Shown: positions 1 through 11,881 of the stretch, one piece after another
Position numbering within the stretch: the first letter of the stretch is position 1
How the letters are laid out: each line of letters begins with the position of its first letter
Assembly (NCBI GenBank): GCA_018223125.1
Contig: JAAEZA010000001.1
Coordinates: forward strand, 23,319-87,318
Reading direction: 5' to 3'
Source of the DNA: Paracoccaceae bacterium
GTDB taxonomy: Bacteria; Pseudomonadota; Alphaproteobacteria; Rhodobacterales; Rhodobacteraceae
DNA: 64,000 nucleotides
Program-made: the position numbers and the translations under genes
The notes under the pieces: model-generated
What the model was told of the DNA's origin: nothing
The model's input: the letters and a program-made list of their open reading frames with translations, nothing else
Database searches by the model: none

Positions 1-293
1 ATTGAACGGTGCTTTCCAGTTGCATCAGGCAGCGTTTTGCCCGTCCGCCATTCCGCAAAATTTAAAAGAATTTTAATTTCGAAAGTTTGTTAAAGCATTG
101 TTATTGCTTTATTTATCTGACCGTCATTGGTTGTAAGCAACGTTAACTTTAGCTTTTCGAAAAGTTGTAAAAGCTACAAATTGATCTAGTAAGTTTCTGT
201 TAAAATCTGTCGCGCACTCCGGACACCAGATGCAATGCGCTACAGGTTGCCCCGTCGCATCGGGGCATCGGGCGCCAGAGAAACGGTGCCGGG
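1..293 (+). promoter_or_regulatory. AT-rich leader upstream of the first RTX gene
   Basis: No coding signal is seen here. Positions 55-215 are much richer in A and T than the rest of the window, and 151-166 is an almost perfect palindrome centred on TTTTCGAAAA. A second short inverted repeat (CCCCG/CGGGG) sits near 250-266, close to the start codon. The region probably holds the promoter of the gene at 294, but no -35/-10 pair can be assigned with confidence. Confidence 0.35.
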
Positions 294-1769
294 ATGTTAA
301 CATTTCAGGTTGAAGCGACGGTCACAGATACCAAAAAACTGTTTTTGCAGGGGGTGTCGGATATCGAACTGGTTGCGCTGGATCACGGCTGGACGGTGGT
401 GGCGGCCAGCACGGCGGATAGCGCACTTTCCAGTTTCGGTTTTTCGGAAGGCATCGTCGGAGATGTCATCGACACCCAGAAATTTACCGAGACGTCGGGC
501 ACGCGGACAATCTGGAACATGACCTTTGCCACCAAAGGCAGTTCTGTCGGATTGATCCCTGCCACCCGTTACGAGGATCAGGCAGTGATCTACAATGTCA
601 CCGGCGGCGGGGAATTCGCGCCGACCACCGGCGCAGGGGCGATGGCAGGGTTCGGGCTGACTCTGGCGGTCAGCACCACAAGCGGTGATTTTGTCTTTAG
701 CGGTGGGAAGGGGATCACCAGCTACCGTCTCGGGGGCGGGTTTGCTCTGGATCAGAGCGGGTATTTTGCGGATACGGCAAAACGCTATCTCGGGGATGTC
801 AGTGCGCTGGCCCATCTGTCGGTTGCGGGTGTGGACTATCTGTTTGCGGCCTCGGCCTTTGATGCAGGGCTGAGCAGTTTTCGCATCAAAAGCAATGGCG
901 CGTTACAGTTTATAGACGATGTGGCGCCCTCTGACGGGTCGGGTTTCTACAAGCCGCAGGCTCTGGCAGCCGTGACAGTGGAAGGCGCGGATTATCTGGT
1001 TATGGCCGCTGCCGGCACGTCGAGCCTGACGGTATTTTCTGTATCAAAGGACGGTAGTCTGCGGGAGGTGGAGCATCTGCTTGATACGCTTGACACGCGC
1101 TTCCAGAACGCCCGTCATATCGAGAGCTTCGCGTATGACAGCCGCAGTTTTCTGGTGGTGGCCGGGTCGGATGACGGGATTTCCGTGCTGGAGCTTTCGG
1201 CCTCCGGTACGCTCAGCCATATGGGATCGCTGGCGGATACTTACGAGACCACGCTGGATAATGTATCGGGGCTGGCGGTCGAAGTGATTGACGGGGCGGT
1301 GGTTCTGCTGGTCAGTTCGGACACCGATCACGGCTTTACCCAGATCACAATCGACACGGGCATGCTGGACGCAATGATGCGCGGCAGTGCGGGGGCGGAC
1401 CGGATGAAGGGAACGCGGGAGGCAGATTACATCGACGGCAGGGATGGTGATGACCTGATCGAGGGGAACAGCGGCGCGGATGTGATCATCGACGGGAACG
1501 GGAGGGATGTGCTGCTGGGCGGTGGTGGTGCGGATGTGTTCCGCTTTGTAGAGGATAACACGCCGGACGAACTGGCGGATTTGCGGCCCAACAACGATAT
1601 GATCGACCTGTCCAATTACGCAGGCATCAACCGTTTTCCAGATATTGATGTGATGGACTGGTGCGACGGGGTGATGATCGTGGTTAACGCGGATATCATT
1701 CTGGTGCGGGATTATTCCAGCGTCACCTTTGAGGTGGATATGTTCGATGCGTCGAACTTCATCTTCTGA
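294..1769 (+). CDS. Secreted beta-propeller-like protein with C-terminal RTX calcium-binding repeats
   Basis: The protein has 491 residues. Residues 1-355 are made of repeated blocks of about 45-50 residues, each ending in a short strand such as 'YLFAASAFDAGLSSFRI' or 'SFLVVAGSDDGISVLEL', which is the look of a lactonase/WD-type beta-propeller. Residues about 360-415 carry several degenerate RTX nonapeptides (GGxGxDxhx type, for example 'GRDGDDLIEGNSGADVI'). The chain ends in NFIF. There is no N-terminal signal peptide. RTX repeats plus a C-terminal hydrophobic tail suggest export by a type I system to the medium or cell surface, but no such exporter is encoded in this window. The ligand or enzymatic activity is unknown. 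The ATG at 294 is used; the Shine-Dalgarno (SD) is weak. Confidence 0.8.
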   Translation: MLTFQVEATVTDTKKLFLQGVSDIELVALDHGWTVVAASTADSALSSFGFSEGIVGDVIDTQKFTETSGTRTIWNMTFATKGSSVGLIPATRYEDQAVIYNVTGGGEFAPTTGAGAMAGFGLTLAVSTTSGDFVFSGGKGITSYRLGGGFALDQSGYFADTAKRYLGDVSALAHLSVAGVDYLFAASAFDAGLSSFRIKSNGALQFIDDVAPSDGSGFYKPQALAAVTVEGADYLVMAAAGTSSLTVFSVSKDGSLREVEHLLDTLDTRFQNARHIESFAYDSRSFLVVAGSDDGISVLELSASGTLSHMGSLADTYETTLDNVSGLAVEVIDGAVVLLVSSDTDHGFTQITIDTGMLDAMMRGSAGADRMKGTREADYIDGRDGDDLIEGNSGADVIIDGNGRDVLLGGGGADVFRFVEDNTPDELADLRPNNDMIDLSNYAGINRFPDIDVMDWCDGVMIVVNADIILVRDYSSVTFEVDMFDASNFIF

Positions 1770-1775
1770 ACGGAA

Positions 1776-1806
1776 AACAGGCGCGGGATGCCGCGCCTGT
1801 TCCTTT
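1776..1806. terminator. Bidirectional rho-independent terminator between RTX gene and gcvP
   Basis: An 11-bp perfect stem (AACAGGCGCGG paired with CCGCGCCTGTT) closes a GATG loop at 1776-1801 and is followed by CCTTTTT on the plus strand. On the minus strand the stem is followed by TTTTCCG. It lies between two convergent genes and can serve both. Confidence 0.85.
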
Positions 1807-1817
1807 TTGAAACGGGT

Positions 1818-4670
<2,853 letters not shown>

Positions 4671-4764
4671 AGGGAACTCCTTGCAGCAGTGTTCAGACAG
4701 GCGGGCGCATCCGGTTCGGTTGGGGCGGACACAGGATTTATTGTCAGGGCCGGACGGTGAGGGA

Positions 4765-5124
4765 TCAGTCCGGCGGAATGTGTTGCAGAACGTTGATCAA
4801 CGTTCCGAACGGGTCGTGCACGAAAAAGCGGTGCACGCCCCAGTCTTCTTTGGCAGGCCCGTAAACGGGCTGGTGTCCGGCAGCGGTGCAGCGTTCCAGC
4901 ACCTCGTCCAGATTATCCACCTCGATGGAAATATCCGGCACAGGCGTGTCATTGCCCCCTTGGGTCATGAAGCTGATCTGCGGTCTGGCGGCTGTGCCGC
5001 CTCCCAGCGTTTTGATCCACTTCATATCCATCAGGACATCCATGCCGATAATCTCGCCGTAAAACATCTCTGCTTTGGCGGGGTCGTCGCAGGCAATATC
5101 AGGCATGATCCGCAGGACCGCCAT
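4765..5124 (-). CDS. VOC-superfamily (glyoxalase/bleomycin-resistance-like) protein inside the gcv operon
   Basis: The protein has 119 residues and one VOC module pair: an N-terminal '[21 protein letters not shown]' beta-alpha block and a C-terminal '[18 protein letters not shown]' block with possible metal ligands His and Asn/Gln. The family covers glyoxalases, dioxygenases and antibiotic-binding proteins; the substrate cannot be read from the sequence. It sits only 4 bases after the gcvH stop and before gcvP, so it should be co-transcribed and riboswitch-controlled. That placement is the main clue to its role, perhaps clearing a reactive by-product of glycine or glyoxylate metabolism (inference). 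An internal ATG 18 bases downstream is a possible alternative start. Confidence 0.85.
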   Translation of the reverse strand: MAVLRIMPDIACDDPAKAEMFYGEIIGMDVLMDMKWIKTLGGGTAARPQISFMTQGGNDTPVPDISIEVDNLDEVLERCTAAGHQPVYGPAKEDWGVHRFFVHDPFGTLINVLQHIPPD

Positions 5125-5128
5125 CGGA

Positions 5129-5488
5129 TCAGGCGATCAGCGCGTTGTAAGCGGCTTCGTCCATCAGTTCGTCCAGATCTGCCATATTGTCGGGCTTCAT
5201 CTTGAAGAACCACGCCTTGCCCAGCGGGTCTTCGTTAACCAGAGTGGGGTTCTCCAGCAGTTCCTCGTTCACTTCAACAATTTCACCGTCAATCGGCGCC
5301 ATAATGTCGGAGGCAGCTTTGACGCTCTCGATCACAACGATGTCTTCATCCTTGGTCACTTCTGCGCCCACTTCGGGCAGTTCCACAAACACCAGTTCGC
5401 CAAGCGCGTCCGCGGCGTGTTTGGTGATGCCTACGATCACGATGTCGTCTTCGGCCAGCAGCCATTCGTGTTCTTCAGTAAATTTCAT
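5129..5488 (-). CDS. gcvH: Glycine cleavage system H protein
   Basis: This 119-residue lipoyl carrier shuttles the aminomethyl group from GcvP to GcvT and is reoxidised by dihydrolipoamide dehydrogenase (not in this window). The lipoylated lysine is K57 in 'VVIESVKAASDIMAP', and the glycine-rich and acidic surroundings are typical. The length matches the family. The ATG follows GGGAAACGACC. The gene lies 26 bases after gcvT and 4 bases before the VOC gene, in one operon. Confidence 0.97.
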   Translation of the reverse strand: MKFTEEHEWLLAEDDIVIVGITKHAADALGELVFVELPEVGAEVTKDEDIVVIESVKAASDIMAPIDGEIVEVNEELLENPTLVNEDPLGKAWFFKMKPDNMADLDELMDEAAYNALIA

Positions 5489-5514
5489 TGGTCGTTTCCC
5501 TGCGTCTGGTTGGG

Positions 5515-6645
5515 TTATCGTTTGAAGTTTGCGGGTGTGAAAGGCAGTGCCGCTATACGAACAGGAAGACGTTTCCCGCGCAACTCTGCAAATAGGGGGG
5601 TGTCCTTGCCGGACAGATCGGTGGCAACATAGCCCATTGCGACGGGCCGCCCGACTGTCGGGCCAAAACCGCCCGAGGTAATGGTGCCGATTTGCGTGCC
5701 ACTGTCGCTATCGGCAAACAGAGGGGTGCCGCCGCGCATCGGGGCGCGGCCTTCGGGGGCAATGCCGACCCGCTTGCGCGATACGCCTTCAGCCATCTGG
5801 GACAGGATCACCTCTGCGCCCGGAAAGCCGCCTTCGCGGTCGCCGCCACTGCGTCGTGCTTTCTGGATTGCCCAGGTCAGTGCTGCCTCGATCGGGGTGG
5901 TTTGCGTGTCGATGTCATTGCCATAAAGGCACAAGCCCCCTTCAAGCCGCAGGCTGTCCCTTGCGCCAAGCCCGATCATTTCGACTTCCTCCATCGCCAG
6001 CAGATCCTGCGCGAGCCCTGTGGCCTGATCCGCAGGCACGGAAATTTCGTAACCGTCTTCTCCTGTGTAGCCGGAACGGGAAATCCACAGGTCAACACCT
6101 TTGTAGGGCAGGGTTTTCACGTCCATAAAGGCCATGTCCGCAACTTCGGGGATCAGTCGTGCAAGGGCCGTTTCCGCTTTTGGCCCCTGAAGAGCCAGCA
6201 GGGCGCGGTCATCGTGCATGTACAAGTCGCAACTGTCAGAGATATGCGCCTGCATATGGGCAAAATCATCGTCTTTGCAGGCACCGTTCACGACCACATA
6301 AAGATGATCGCCCCGATTGGCGAACATCAGGTCGTCGCGGATGCCGCCCTGATCGTTGGTCAGCATCCCGTAGCGTTGACGCCCCTCTTTCAGGCCAAGC
6401 ACATCCATCGGGATCAGGCTTTCAAGGGCAAGGGCTGCATCTTCGATATTGCCGGATTTGGGGCGGATGATGACCTGTCCCATATGGCTGACATCAAAAA
6501 GACCGGCAGCATTGCGTGTATGGTTGTGTTCCTTCATCACGCCAAGGGGGAATTGCACCGGCATTTCATAGCCCGCAAAAGGCACCATTTTGGCGTCAAG
6601 TTCTAGGTGAAGATCATACAGCGGTGTCTGTTTCAGATCGGACAA
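5515..6645 (-). CDS. gcvT: Aminomethyltransferase, glycine cleavage T protein
   Basis: The 376-residue protein transfers the methylene group from the H-protein arm to tetrahydrofolate and releases ammonia. The family blocks are present: 'MVPFAGYEMPVQFPLGVMKEH' near the N terminus, 'GLFDVSHMGQ', 'LALQGPKA', 'SRSGYTGEDGYEI' and 'LGARDSLRLEGGLCLYGND'. The most upstream sensible start is a TTG at 6645, placed 5 bases after a strong AGGAGG. A TTG start is unusual here and may keep initiation under riboswitch control. It is the first gene of the operon and lies about 75 bases downstream of the tandem glycine aptamers. Confidence 0.95.
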   Translation of the reverse strand: MSDLKQTPLYDLHLELDAKMVPFAGYEMPVQFPLGVMKEHNHTRNAAGLFDVSHMGQVIIRPKSGNIEDAALALESLIPMDVLGLKEGRQRYGMLTNDQGGIRDDLMFANRGDHLYVVVNGACKDDDFAHMQAHISDSCDLYMHDDRALLALQGPKAETALARLIPEVADMAFMDVKTLPYKGVDLWISRSGYTGEDGYEISVPADQATGLAQDLLAMEEVEMIGLGARDSLRLEGGLCLYGNDIDTQTTPIEAALTWAIQKARRSGGDREGGFPGAEVILSQMAEGVSRKRVGIAPEGRAPMRGGTPLFADSDSGTQIGTITSGGFGPTVGRPVAMGYVATDLSGKDTPLFAELRGKRLPVRIAALPFTPANFKR

Positions 6646-6719
6646 TCCGGCCTCCTGTGTGTATCAGCCGGTCGGATTTCCGGCATCGGTCTGGCAGCGC
6701 ACTTGCGCAACCGCGATGC

Positions 6720-6880
6720 CCCCTCTGTTCCTTTTGCCTGAGATCGCTATCCCTTCGGCGGACACGAATGTGCCTCTCTCCAGAGTGTGTAAGACCGGCG
6801 GTCCTTTTGCCTGAGAGTTTCCGGGGCGGTTGCTCCTTCGGCACCAGCTGGGCTGGCTTCTCCCGACTCGATCTGCTGTG
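6720..6880 (-). promoter_or_regulatory. Tandem glycine riboswitch upstream of gcvT
   Basis: Read on the minus strand, two related aptamers follow one another. The first (about 6870-6793) has TCGGGAGAAGCC, GCCGAAGGAGCAA and CTCTCAGGCAAAAGGACCG. The second (about 6785-6722) has CTCTGGAGAG, GCCGAAGGGATAG and ATCTCAGGCAAAAGGAACAG. These are the conserved cores of the glycine riboswitch, which usually turns on glycine cleavage genes when glycine is plentiful. The gap of about 75 bases to the gcvT start is the expression platform; whether it acts on transcription or translation cannot be decided by eye. Confidence 0.93.
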
Positions 6881-7004
6881 CACCATAGTATGCAACGGGG
6901 CATCTATCAAGGCGATCCGGCAGAATTCTGAATTGATTTTGCGGTGGAATTTATAACATTTCACGATAGGTTGCAGGCAATCAACACCGATACGGAGAAC
7001 GATA

Positions 7005-7448
7005 ATGCGCTATCTTCACACAATGGTCCGCGTGGCCGATCTGGATGAGTCCATGGACTTCTGGTGCAACAAGATGGGTCTGGTGGAGACCCGCCGCACC
7101 GAGGTACCGGAAGGCAAGTTTACCCTGATTTTCCTTGCTGCGCCAAAGGATGAAGCCAGCTCCCGCGAACACAACGCGCCGGAACTGGAACTGACCTATA
7201 ACTGGGACAGCGACGAGAAACTGGAAACCGGCCGCAGCTGGGGCCATCTGGCATATAAAGTGGATAACATCTATGAAACCTGTCAGGCGCTGATGGACAA
7301 AGGCGTTGTGATCAACCGCCCGCCACGGGACGGACGCATGGCCTTTGTGAAATCCCCTGACAATGTGTCCATCGAACTGCTGCAGGAAGGTGACGCCCTT
7401 GCGCCGGCAGAACCTTGGGCCAGCATGGAAAACACCGGCGAGTGGTAA
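7005..7448 (+). CDS. gloA: Lactoylglutathione lyase (glyoxalase I)
   Basis: This 147-residue protein isomerises the hemithioacetal of methylglyoxal and glutathione to S-lactoylglutathione. It opens with '[20 protein letters not shown]', whose early His is a metal ligand of the family, and also has 'LELTYNWDS', '[15 protein letters not shown]' (second His) and '[11 protein letters not shown]' (Glu ligand). Length and order match proteobacterial GloA. The ATG follows CGGAGAA. The gene is divergent from the gcv operon, and the shared upstream region (6900-7004) probably holds both promoters. Confidence 0.93.
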   Translation: MRYLHTMVRVADLDESMDFWCNKMGLVETRRTEVPEGKFTLIFLAAPKDEASSREHNAPELELTYNWDSDEKLETGRSWGHLAYKVDNIYETCQALMDKGVVINRPPRDGRMAFVKSPDNVSIELLQEGDALAPAEPWASMENTGEW

Positions 7449-7464
7449 ACTCCCCGAATGATGT

Positions 7465-7544
7465 CCCCGACCGTTCCAGCCGCTGTGATACGGCTGGACA
7501 TGCTTCCCGCTTGGTCGCATTTTGGGAATAGAAAACGGTCGGGG
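7465..7544 (+). repeat. Nested inverted repeat covering the ribosome site of the next gene
   Basis: An 11-bp perfect inverted repeat pairs CCCCGACCGTT (7465-7475) with AACGGTCGGGG (7534-7544). Inside it lies a second hairpin, TCCAGCCG/CGGCTGGA (7475-7498). The right arm of the outer stem contains the G-run that serves as SD for the GTG at 7550, so folding would hide it. The inner hairpin could instead be the gloA terminator stem, although no T-run follows. Confidence 0.5.
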
Positions 7545-7549
7545 GTAAA

Positions 7550-8290
7550 GTGGCGACGGATCAACTGGAAATCTGGCCGCGCCTTGACAGCGGGAAGCTA
7601 AGCAATTGGGCCCATCGGGGAACATCGGACACTCTGGTTCTGTGTTTCTCGGGGATTGGCACTGTAGATCAGGACTGCCCGCCGCCCGAATTTATCCGCA
7701 GCGCCACATGCGATGGTATACACAACGTGCTTTTCCTTGCTGATCCGCAGCGAAGCTGGCTGAATGCACCGGGTCTGATTGCGCAAATGCAGGAAGAAAT
7801 CCGGAGCTTCCGCCTGATCTGCGGATCAACCCGTACCGTGGCAATGGGGCATTCGATGGGCGGGTTCAGCGCGCTGGTCGCGCCCTCCTTTACCAAAGTG
7901 CATCAGGTTCTGGCCTTCGCGCCGCAATTTTCCGTCCACCCCGATGTGGTGCCGGACGATCACCGCTGGGCCAACTGGCGCGGGCGGATCGGCCACTTTG
8001 CAATCCGGTCCGTCGCTGACCATCTGAACGACAAAACCGCCTACTGTGTCATCCACGGGCGTCACGGACGCGAAGCCCCCCAGAGGGACCGTTTCCCGCG
8101 CCCCCAAAACCTGCGGCACTATGTGATGCCGTTGACCAACCACAATGTGCCGCAGCGCCTGAAAACGCTTGGCATCCTGCCCCAAGTTACATCTCTTGCA
8201 ATAGAGGGGCGGGCCCGAAAGCTGCTGCTGTTGATGAAAGCGCGGACCAAAGCCACCCTGTTGGCGGCCGGCCCGACACAATCAACCTGA
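7550..8290 (+). CDS. Alpha/beta-hydrolase-fold protein of unknown substrate
   Basis: The 246-residue protein has a nucleophile elbow 'GHSMGGFSAL' near residue 100, preceded by a strand 'TLVLCFSGIG' that fits the oxyanion-hole strand of the fold. A late 'LTNHNVPQRLK' gives a plausible catalytic His. There is no signal peptide, so it should be cytoplasmic. It starts with GTG, 4 bases after a GGGGG that takes part in a stem-loop. It is a short, lone gene between gloA and katA, apparently with its own leader. The substrate is not recognisable. Confidence 0.75.
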   Translation: MATDQLEIWPRLDSGKLSNWAHRGTSDTLVLCFSGIGTVDQDCPPPEFIRSATCDGIHNVLFLADPQRSWLNAPGLIAQMQEEIRSFRLICGSTRTVAMGHSMGGFSALVAPSFTKVHQVLAFAPQFSVHPDVVPDDHRWANWRGRIGHFAIRSVADHLNDKTAYCVIHGRHGREAPQRDRFPRPQNLRHYVMPLTNHNVPQRLKTLGILPQVTSLAIEGRARKLLLLMKARTKATLLAAGPTQST

Positions 8291-8368
8291 AGGCTCTGGA
8301 ACCTTTATCCTGCCGGAACGTTGGATAGCGTATGATATTGCGCAATAACCAACATGGAAGGATCCAAA

Positions 8369-9883
8369 GTGACCGATAAAAAGTCCCCCCCTACAACAAC
8401 AGATGCCGGTATCCGAGTACGCAGCGACGAGCATTCCCTGACTGTCGGACCGGATGGCCCGATCGTTCTGAATGATCACTATCTGCTTGAGCAAATGGCG
8501 AATTTCAACCGTGAGCGCATCCCCGAGCGCCAGCCCCACGCAAAAGGCTCCGGCGCATTCGGGACGTTTGAAACCACGCAGGATGTGTCAAAATACACCA
8601 AGGCAAAAATCTTTCAGCCCGGTGCCAGTTGTGATGTCGTAATGCGGTTTTCTACGGTTGCAGGCGAAAGAGGCAGCCCTGACACATGGCGCGATCCGCG
8701 CGGATTTTCCGTGAAGATGTACACCGAAGATGGCAATTTCGATATGGTGGGGAACAACACGCCGATCTTCTTTATTCGCGATCCGCTGAAGTTCCAGCAT
8801 TTCATTCGCAGTCAGAAACGCCGTGCCGATAACAACCTGCGCGATCACGACATGCAGTGGGATTTCTGGACCCTGTCCCCCGAAAGCGCCCATCAGGTGA
8901 CCTATCTTATGGGGGACCGTGGCATCCCGCGCACATGGCGGGAAATGAACGGTTATTCCAGTCATACCTATTCGCTGGTCAATGCCGATGGTGAAAAATT
9001 CTGGGTGAAATTCCACTTCCATACGGATCAGGGGGACGGCAACGCCTATCTCAGCCAGGAAGAAGCGGATAAAATGGCGGGTATGGACGGGGATTACCAC
9101 CGTCGCGACCTGTTCAATCATATCGCGGACGGGGACTTCCCAAGCTGGACGCTGAAGTGGCAGGTGATGCCCTTCGAAGATGCGAAAACCTACCGGATCA
9201 ATCCCTTTGACCTGACAAAGGTCTGGCCACACGCGGATTATCCGCTGATGGAGGTGGGCAAGCTGACCCTGAACCGCAACCCGACCGACTTTCACACAGA
9301 GATCGAACAGGCCGCATTCGAGCCGAACAACATGGTGCCCGGCATCGGCCTGTCACCGGACAAAATGCTGCTGGCCCGCGGGTTTTCCTATGCGGATGCG
9401 CATCGTGCACGGCTTGGCGTGAACTATAAACATATTCCGGTGAATGCCCCCAAAGCGCCGGTCCACAGTTACTCCAAAGACGGGGCAGGGCGCACCGTTA
9501 AGGTGCAGGATCCGGTCTATGCACCCAATTCTTATGGCGGCCCGTCTGCCCAGCCCGAAGCGGGTGAGGAAGCGGGTATCTGGCACACCGAAGGGGAGTT
9601 GATGCGCGCGGCCTATTCTCTGCGCAAGGATGATGACGACTGGTCACAGGCGGGCACCCTTGTGCGCGACGTGATGGATGATGCCGCACGGGAGCGGCTG
9701 GTGCAGAACGCAGCGGGACATCTTGCTGATGGCGTAAGCGAGAAAGTCCTCCTGCGGGCGTTCGAATACTGGCGCAACATTGACGGAGAAACCGGCGACA
9801 GGATTGAAAAAGCTGTTCGCGACAAGATCGGCGGCACGTCCAAAGCTCCGGGTATGGCGTCGGCCAAAAGCATCGGCGGCTAG
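8369..9883 (+). CDS. katA: Monofunctional haem catalase
   Basis: This clade-3-sized catalase (about 504 residues from the start chosen) dismutates hydrogen peroxide. Distal His is in '[13 protein letters not shown]', distal Asn in '[13 protein letters not shown]', and the proximal haem Tyr in '[15 protein letters not shown]'; their spacing matches bovine liver catalase. An ATG at 8354 gives five more residues but has no SD, whereas the GTG at 8369 is placed 6-7 bases after GGAAGGAT, so GTG is preferred. No OxyR site was identified. It is a single-gene unit ended by the terminator at 9925. Confidence 0.95.
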   Translation: MTDKKSPPTTTDAGIRVRSDEHSLTVGPDGPIVLNDHYLLEQMANFNRERIPERQPHAKGSGAFGTFETTQDVSKYTKAKIFQPGASCDVVMRFSTVAGERGSPDTWRDPRGFSVKMYTEDGNFDMVGNNTPIFFIRDPLKFQHFIRSQKRRADNNLRDHDMQWDFWTLSPESAHQVTYLMGDRGIPRTWREMNGYSSHTYSLVNADGEKFWVKFHFHTDQGDGNAYLSQEEADKMAGMDGDYHRRDLFNHIADGDFPSWTLKWQVMPFEDAKTYRINPFDLTKVWPHADYPLMEVGKLTLNRNPTDFHTEIEQAAFEPNNMVPGIGLSPDKMLLARGFSYADAHRARLGVNYKHIPVNAPKAPVHSYSKDGAGRTVKVQDPVYAPNSYGGPSAQPEAGEEAGIWHTEGELMRAAYSLRKDDDDWSQAGTLVRDVMDDAARERLVQNAAGHLADGVSEKVLLRAFEYWRNIDGETGDRIEKAVRDKIGGTSKAPGMASAKSIGG

Positions 9884-9924
9884 CGCACCCAAGGGCTACA
9901 TCCTTACGCACAACAGACCGATTG

Positions 9925-9960
9925 CCCCACGGGACCTATGACCCCCCGTGGGGATTTTTA
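9925..9960 (+). terminator. Rho-independent terminator of katA
   Basis: The stem CCCCACGGG (9925-9933) pairs with CCCGTGGGG (9945-9953) around an 11-base loop and is followed by ATTTTTA. It lies about 40 bases after the katA stop codon. Confidence 0.85.
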
Positions 9961-10044
9961 TTGCAATTCGTCATGATTGGGACCAAGCTTACTTCAAGGC
10001 AATTCCAAATATTTTTTCAGCACTTTTTTTAGTTAGGAAAGCCC

Positions 10045-11490
10045 ATGGTTAATATTAACTCTCATTTTGACGGCAGCAGTGACATTGAAAACGAGCCGGT
10101 TGGCGAAAACGACAGCGCGGATCTGACGTGGTCCGGTTATCTGCCGTTTTATTCAGTTTACGATGATAGCGACGGCCGGTTCTATAACGTTAACGCCAGT
10201 TTCAGCGGGTCGGACTGGACCGTGGCCTATATGGCGTTTCACGCCAAAGGCGGCAGCAAGGCGGTGATTTCCGACAGCGGGTCCAACACCAATATCGGCG
10301 TTCTGGCGCTGGGCGAAAATTCCGACATTGTGCTGAAAGGGACGCAGGTTAACTACATCGAAGGCTGGGGCGGGGTGCATGACATCACGCTTGGCTCCCG
10401 CTTCACGGAAACCGTCCGTCTTGGCGGTGACAGTGTCAAGCTCAAGGTCGGCTCCGGGGGCGCTAATACCATCGGTATCAATGCGGATGCGACCGTTGTT
10501 GTCGATGGCAGGGTCGAGACCATGAGCATCAGGGATGGCGATCATTCCATCCGCCTGAAATCAGGGCAGATCAAGTTTCTCGACCTTGGTGGCAATGACA
10601 ACACCGTGGTTCTTGAAGCGGACACAGATGTTAACGCAGCCCGCGCCTATACCGAAACCGGCCTGTCCAAGTTCGATATCAAGGACGGCGGCGATATGCG
10701 GGTTTTGACATCCAATGGCGGTGATTTGGAAATCACCATGGAAGGGTCCGGCCGCATCCGCAATATCGAAGCCTTTGAGGGTACTTTAAACCTGACCACG
10801 GACGAGCGGTATGTTCAAAGTCTGGTGGTCTATGACTCTGTCGCGCAGATCAATATCGGGTCTGGCGGGATCGGGGCGATACAGATCGGCTCCGGTTCTG
10901 GCATGTCGCATGTGATTTCGGCAGAGGGAAGTATCGACAGCCTGACCGTCTTCGGGGAAGATTCCGTGAAACTGGGCCTTGGCGACGGGGGGGTGGGCAC
11001 TTTGCGCACCGGTAAGGGCAATGACAAGGTGAACGGGGGCAATGGAAATGTGGATTTCCTGAACACCCGCGACGGCAATGATACGGTTGTCACCGGCAGC
11101 GGTTATTTCGGTGTGATTCACACCGGTGAGGGGCGTGACAAGGTGACATTGAAGGGCGACGCAGGAACAATCCGGCTTGGCGGAGGCAATGACAAGTTCT
11201 TTGGCGGCAGCGAAGATGATTTTGTTGTGGGTGGTTCCGGCAACGACCTGATGAAAGGCGGCGGCGGAGAGGATATTTTCCTGTTTTCGCAAGATAGCGG
11301 CAACGACAAGCTGCGCGCTTTCAAACAGGGGGACGACCTGATGTTGATCCACGGTCACGAAGGCGGATTTGATACTCTGTCCATCACCAAGGCGGGCCGC
11401 CACAAGGTGATCGAACATGACGGCGGTACAATCAAATTGCTGGGATTGGGGAAAGCGGACATAACCGAGGACGATTTTTCGTTTATCTGA
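10045..11490 (+). CDS. RTX-type calcium-binding protein, probable type I secretion substrate
   Basis: The protein has 481 residues. Residues about 90-320 are short beta-strand repeats rich in Gly, Asn and Asp, suggesting a beta-helix or beta-roll. Residues about 325-430 contain RTX-like repeats such as 'GKGNDKVNGGNGN' and 'VVGGSGNDLMKGGGGEDIF'. The chain ends in 'DFSFI', an aromatic/aliphatic tail shared in style with the other RTX proteins here. There is no enzymatic motif. The start ATG follows TTAGGAAAGCCC. A 160-base AT-rich leader precedes it. Probably an extracellular or surface-attached structural or adhesive protein (inference). Confidence 0.8.
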   Translation: MVNINSHFDGSSDIENEPVGENDSADLTWSGYLPFYSVYDDSDGRFYNVNASFSGSDWTVAYMAFHAKGGSKAVISDSGSNTNIGVLALGENSDIVLKGTQVNYIEGWGGVHDITLGSRFTETVRLGGDSVKLKVGSGGANTIGINADATVVVDGRVETMSIRDGDHSIRLKSGQIKFLDLGGNDNTVVLEADTDVNAARAYTETGLSKFDIKDGGDMRVLTSNGGDLEITMEGSGRIRNIEAFEGTLNLTTDERYVQSLVVYDSVAQINIGSGGIGAIQIGSGSGMSHVISAEGSIDSLTVFGEDSVKLGLGDGGVGTLRTGKGNDKVNGGNGNVDFLNTRDGNDTVVTGSGYFGVIHTGEGRDKVTLKGDAGTIRLGGGNDKFFGGSEDDFVVGGSGNDLMKGGGGEDIFLFSQDSGNDKLRAFKQGDDLMLIHGHEGGFDTLSITKAGRHKVIEHDGGTIKLLGLGKADITEDDFSFI

Positions 11491-11517
11491 CACAGGTTCG
11501 AGGTCTTCGAAGTTCGG

Positions 11518-11539
11518 GAGGCCGGGGTTCACCGGCCTC
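11518..11539 (+). terminator. GC-rich hairpin after the second RTX gene
   Basis: The stem GAGGCCGG pairs with CCGGCCTC around GGTTCA, 28 bases after the stop codon. No T-run follows, so it is a weaker candidate than the other terminators. Confidence 0.5.
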
Positions 11540-11665
11540 TGCAACATGTGTCCTGATTCAATTGGACGGTTGCGCTGAAACGAATCCACCCCAAAAAGCG
11601 TGTGCTTGATATGGCGTAGTCAGATTTGTTACGGCTGATGACCTGCTCTCCTGAAACGGATAATT

Positions 11666-11881
11666 GTGGAACAGCAAAAACAAATACTGCTTAAGCAGTT
11701 CTTGGGGCTTGGCGTTTCTATGGCTGGGCTGGAAAGTGTCGAGATTGGCGGGTTTGAAAGCTATTTGGATCAAGTGTTGAGTGAGGCTAAAGAGGCGTCG
11801 AAAGAGCACAAGGTGCCGCTGGCTGGGCGGTTGGAAAAGGCACGCGGCAAGTATTTGTTCAGACGGCGGGGAGGGGAGTAA
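11666..11881 (+). CDS. Small hypothetical protein (71 aa)
   Basis: A GTG-started frame of 71 residues, highly charged, with an amphipathic helix pattern (short hydrophobic 'LLKQFLGLGVSMAGL' then a Lys/Glu-rich half ending RRRGGE). No known domain is recognised. The upstream AACGGA is a weak ribosome site. It lies at the edge of the AT-rich islet and might be chance or a remnant. Confidence 0.35.
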   Translation: MEQQKQILLKQFLGLGVSMAGLESVEIGGFESYLDQVLSEAKEASKEHKVPLAGRLEKARGKYLFRRRGGE

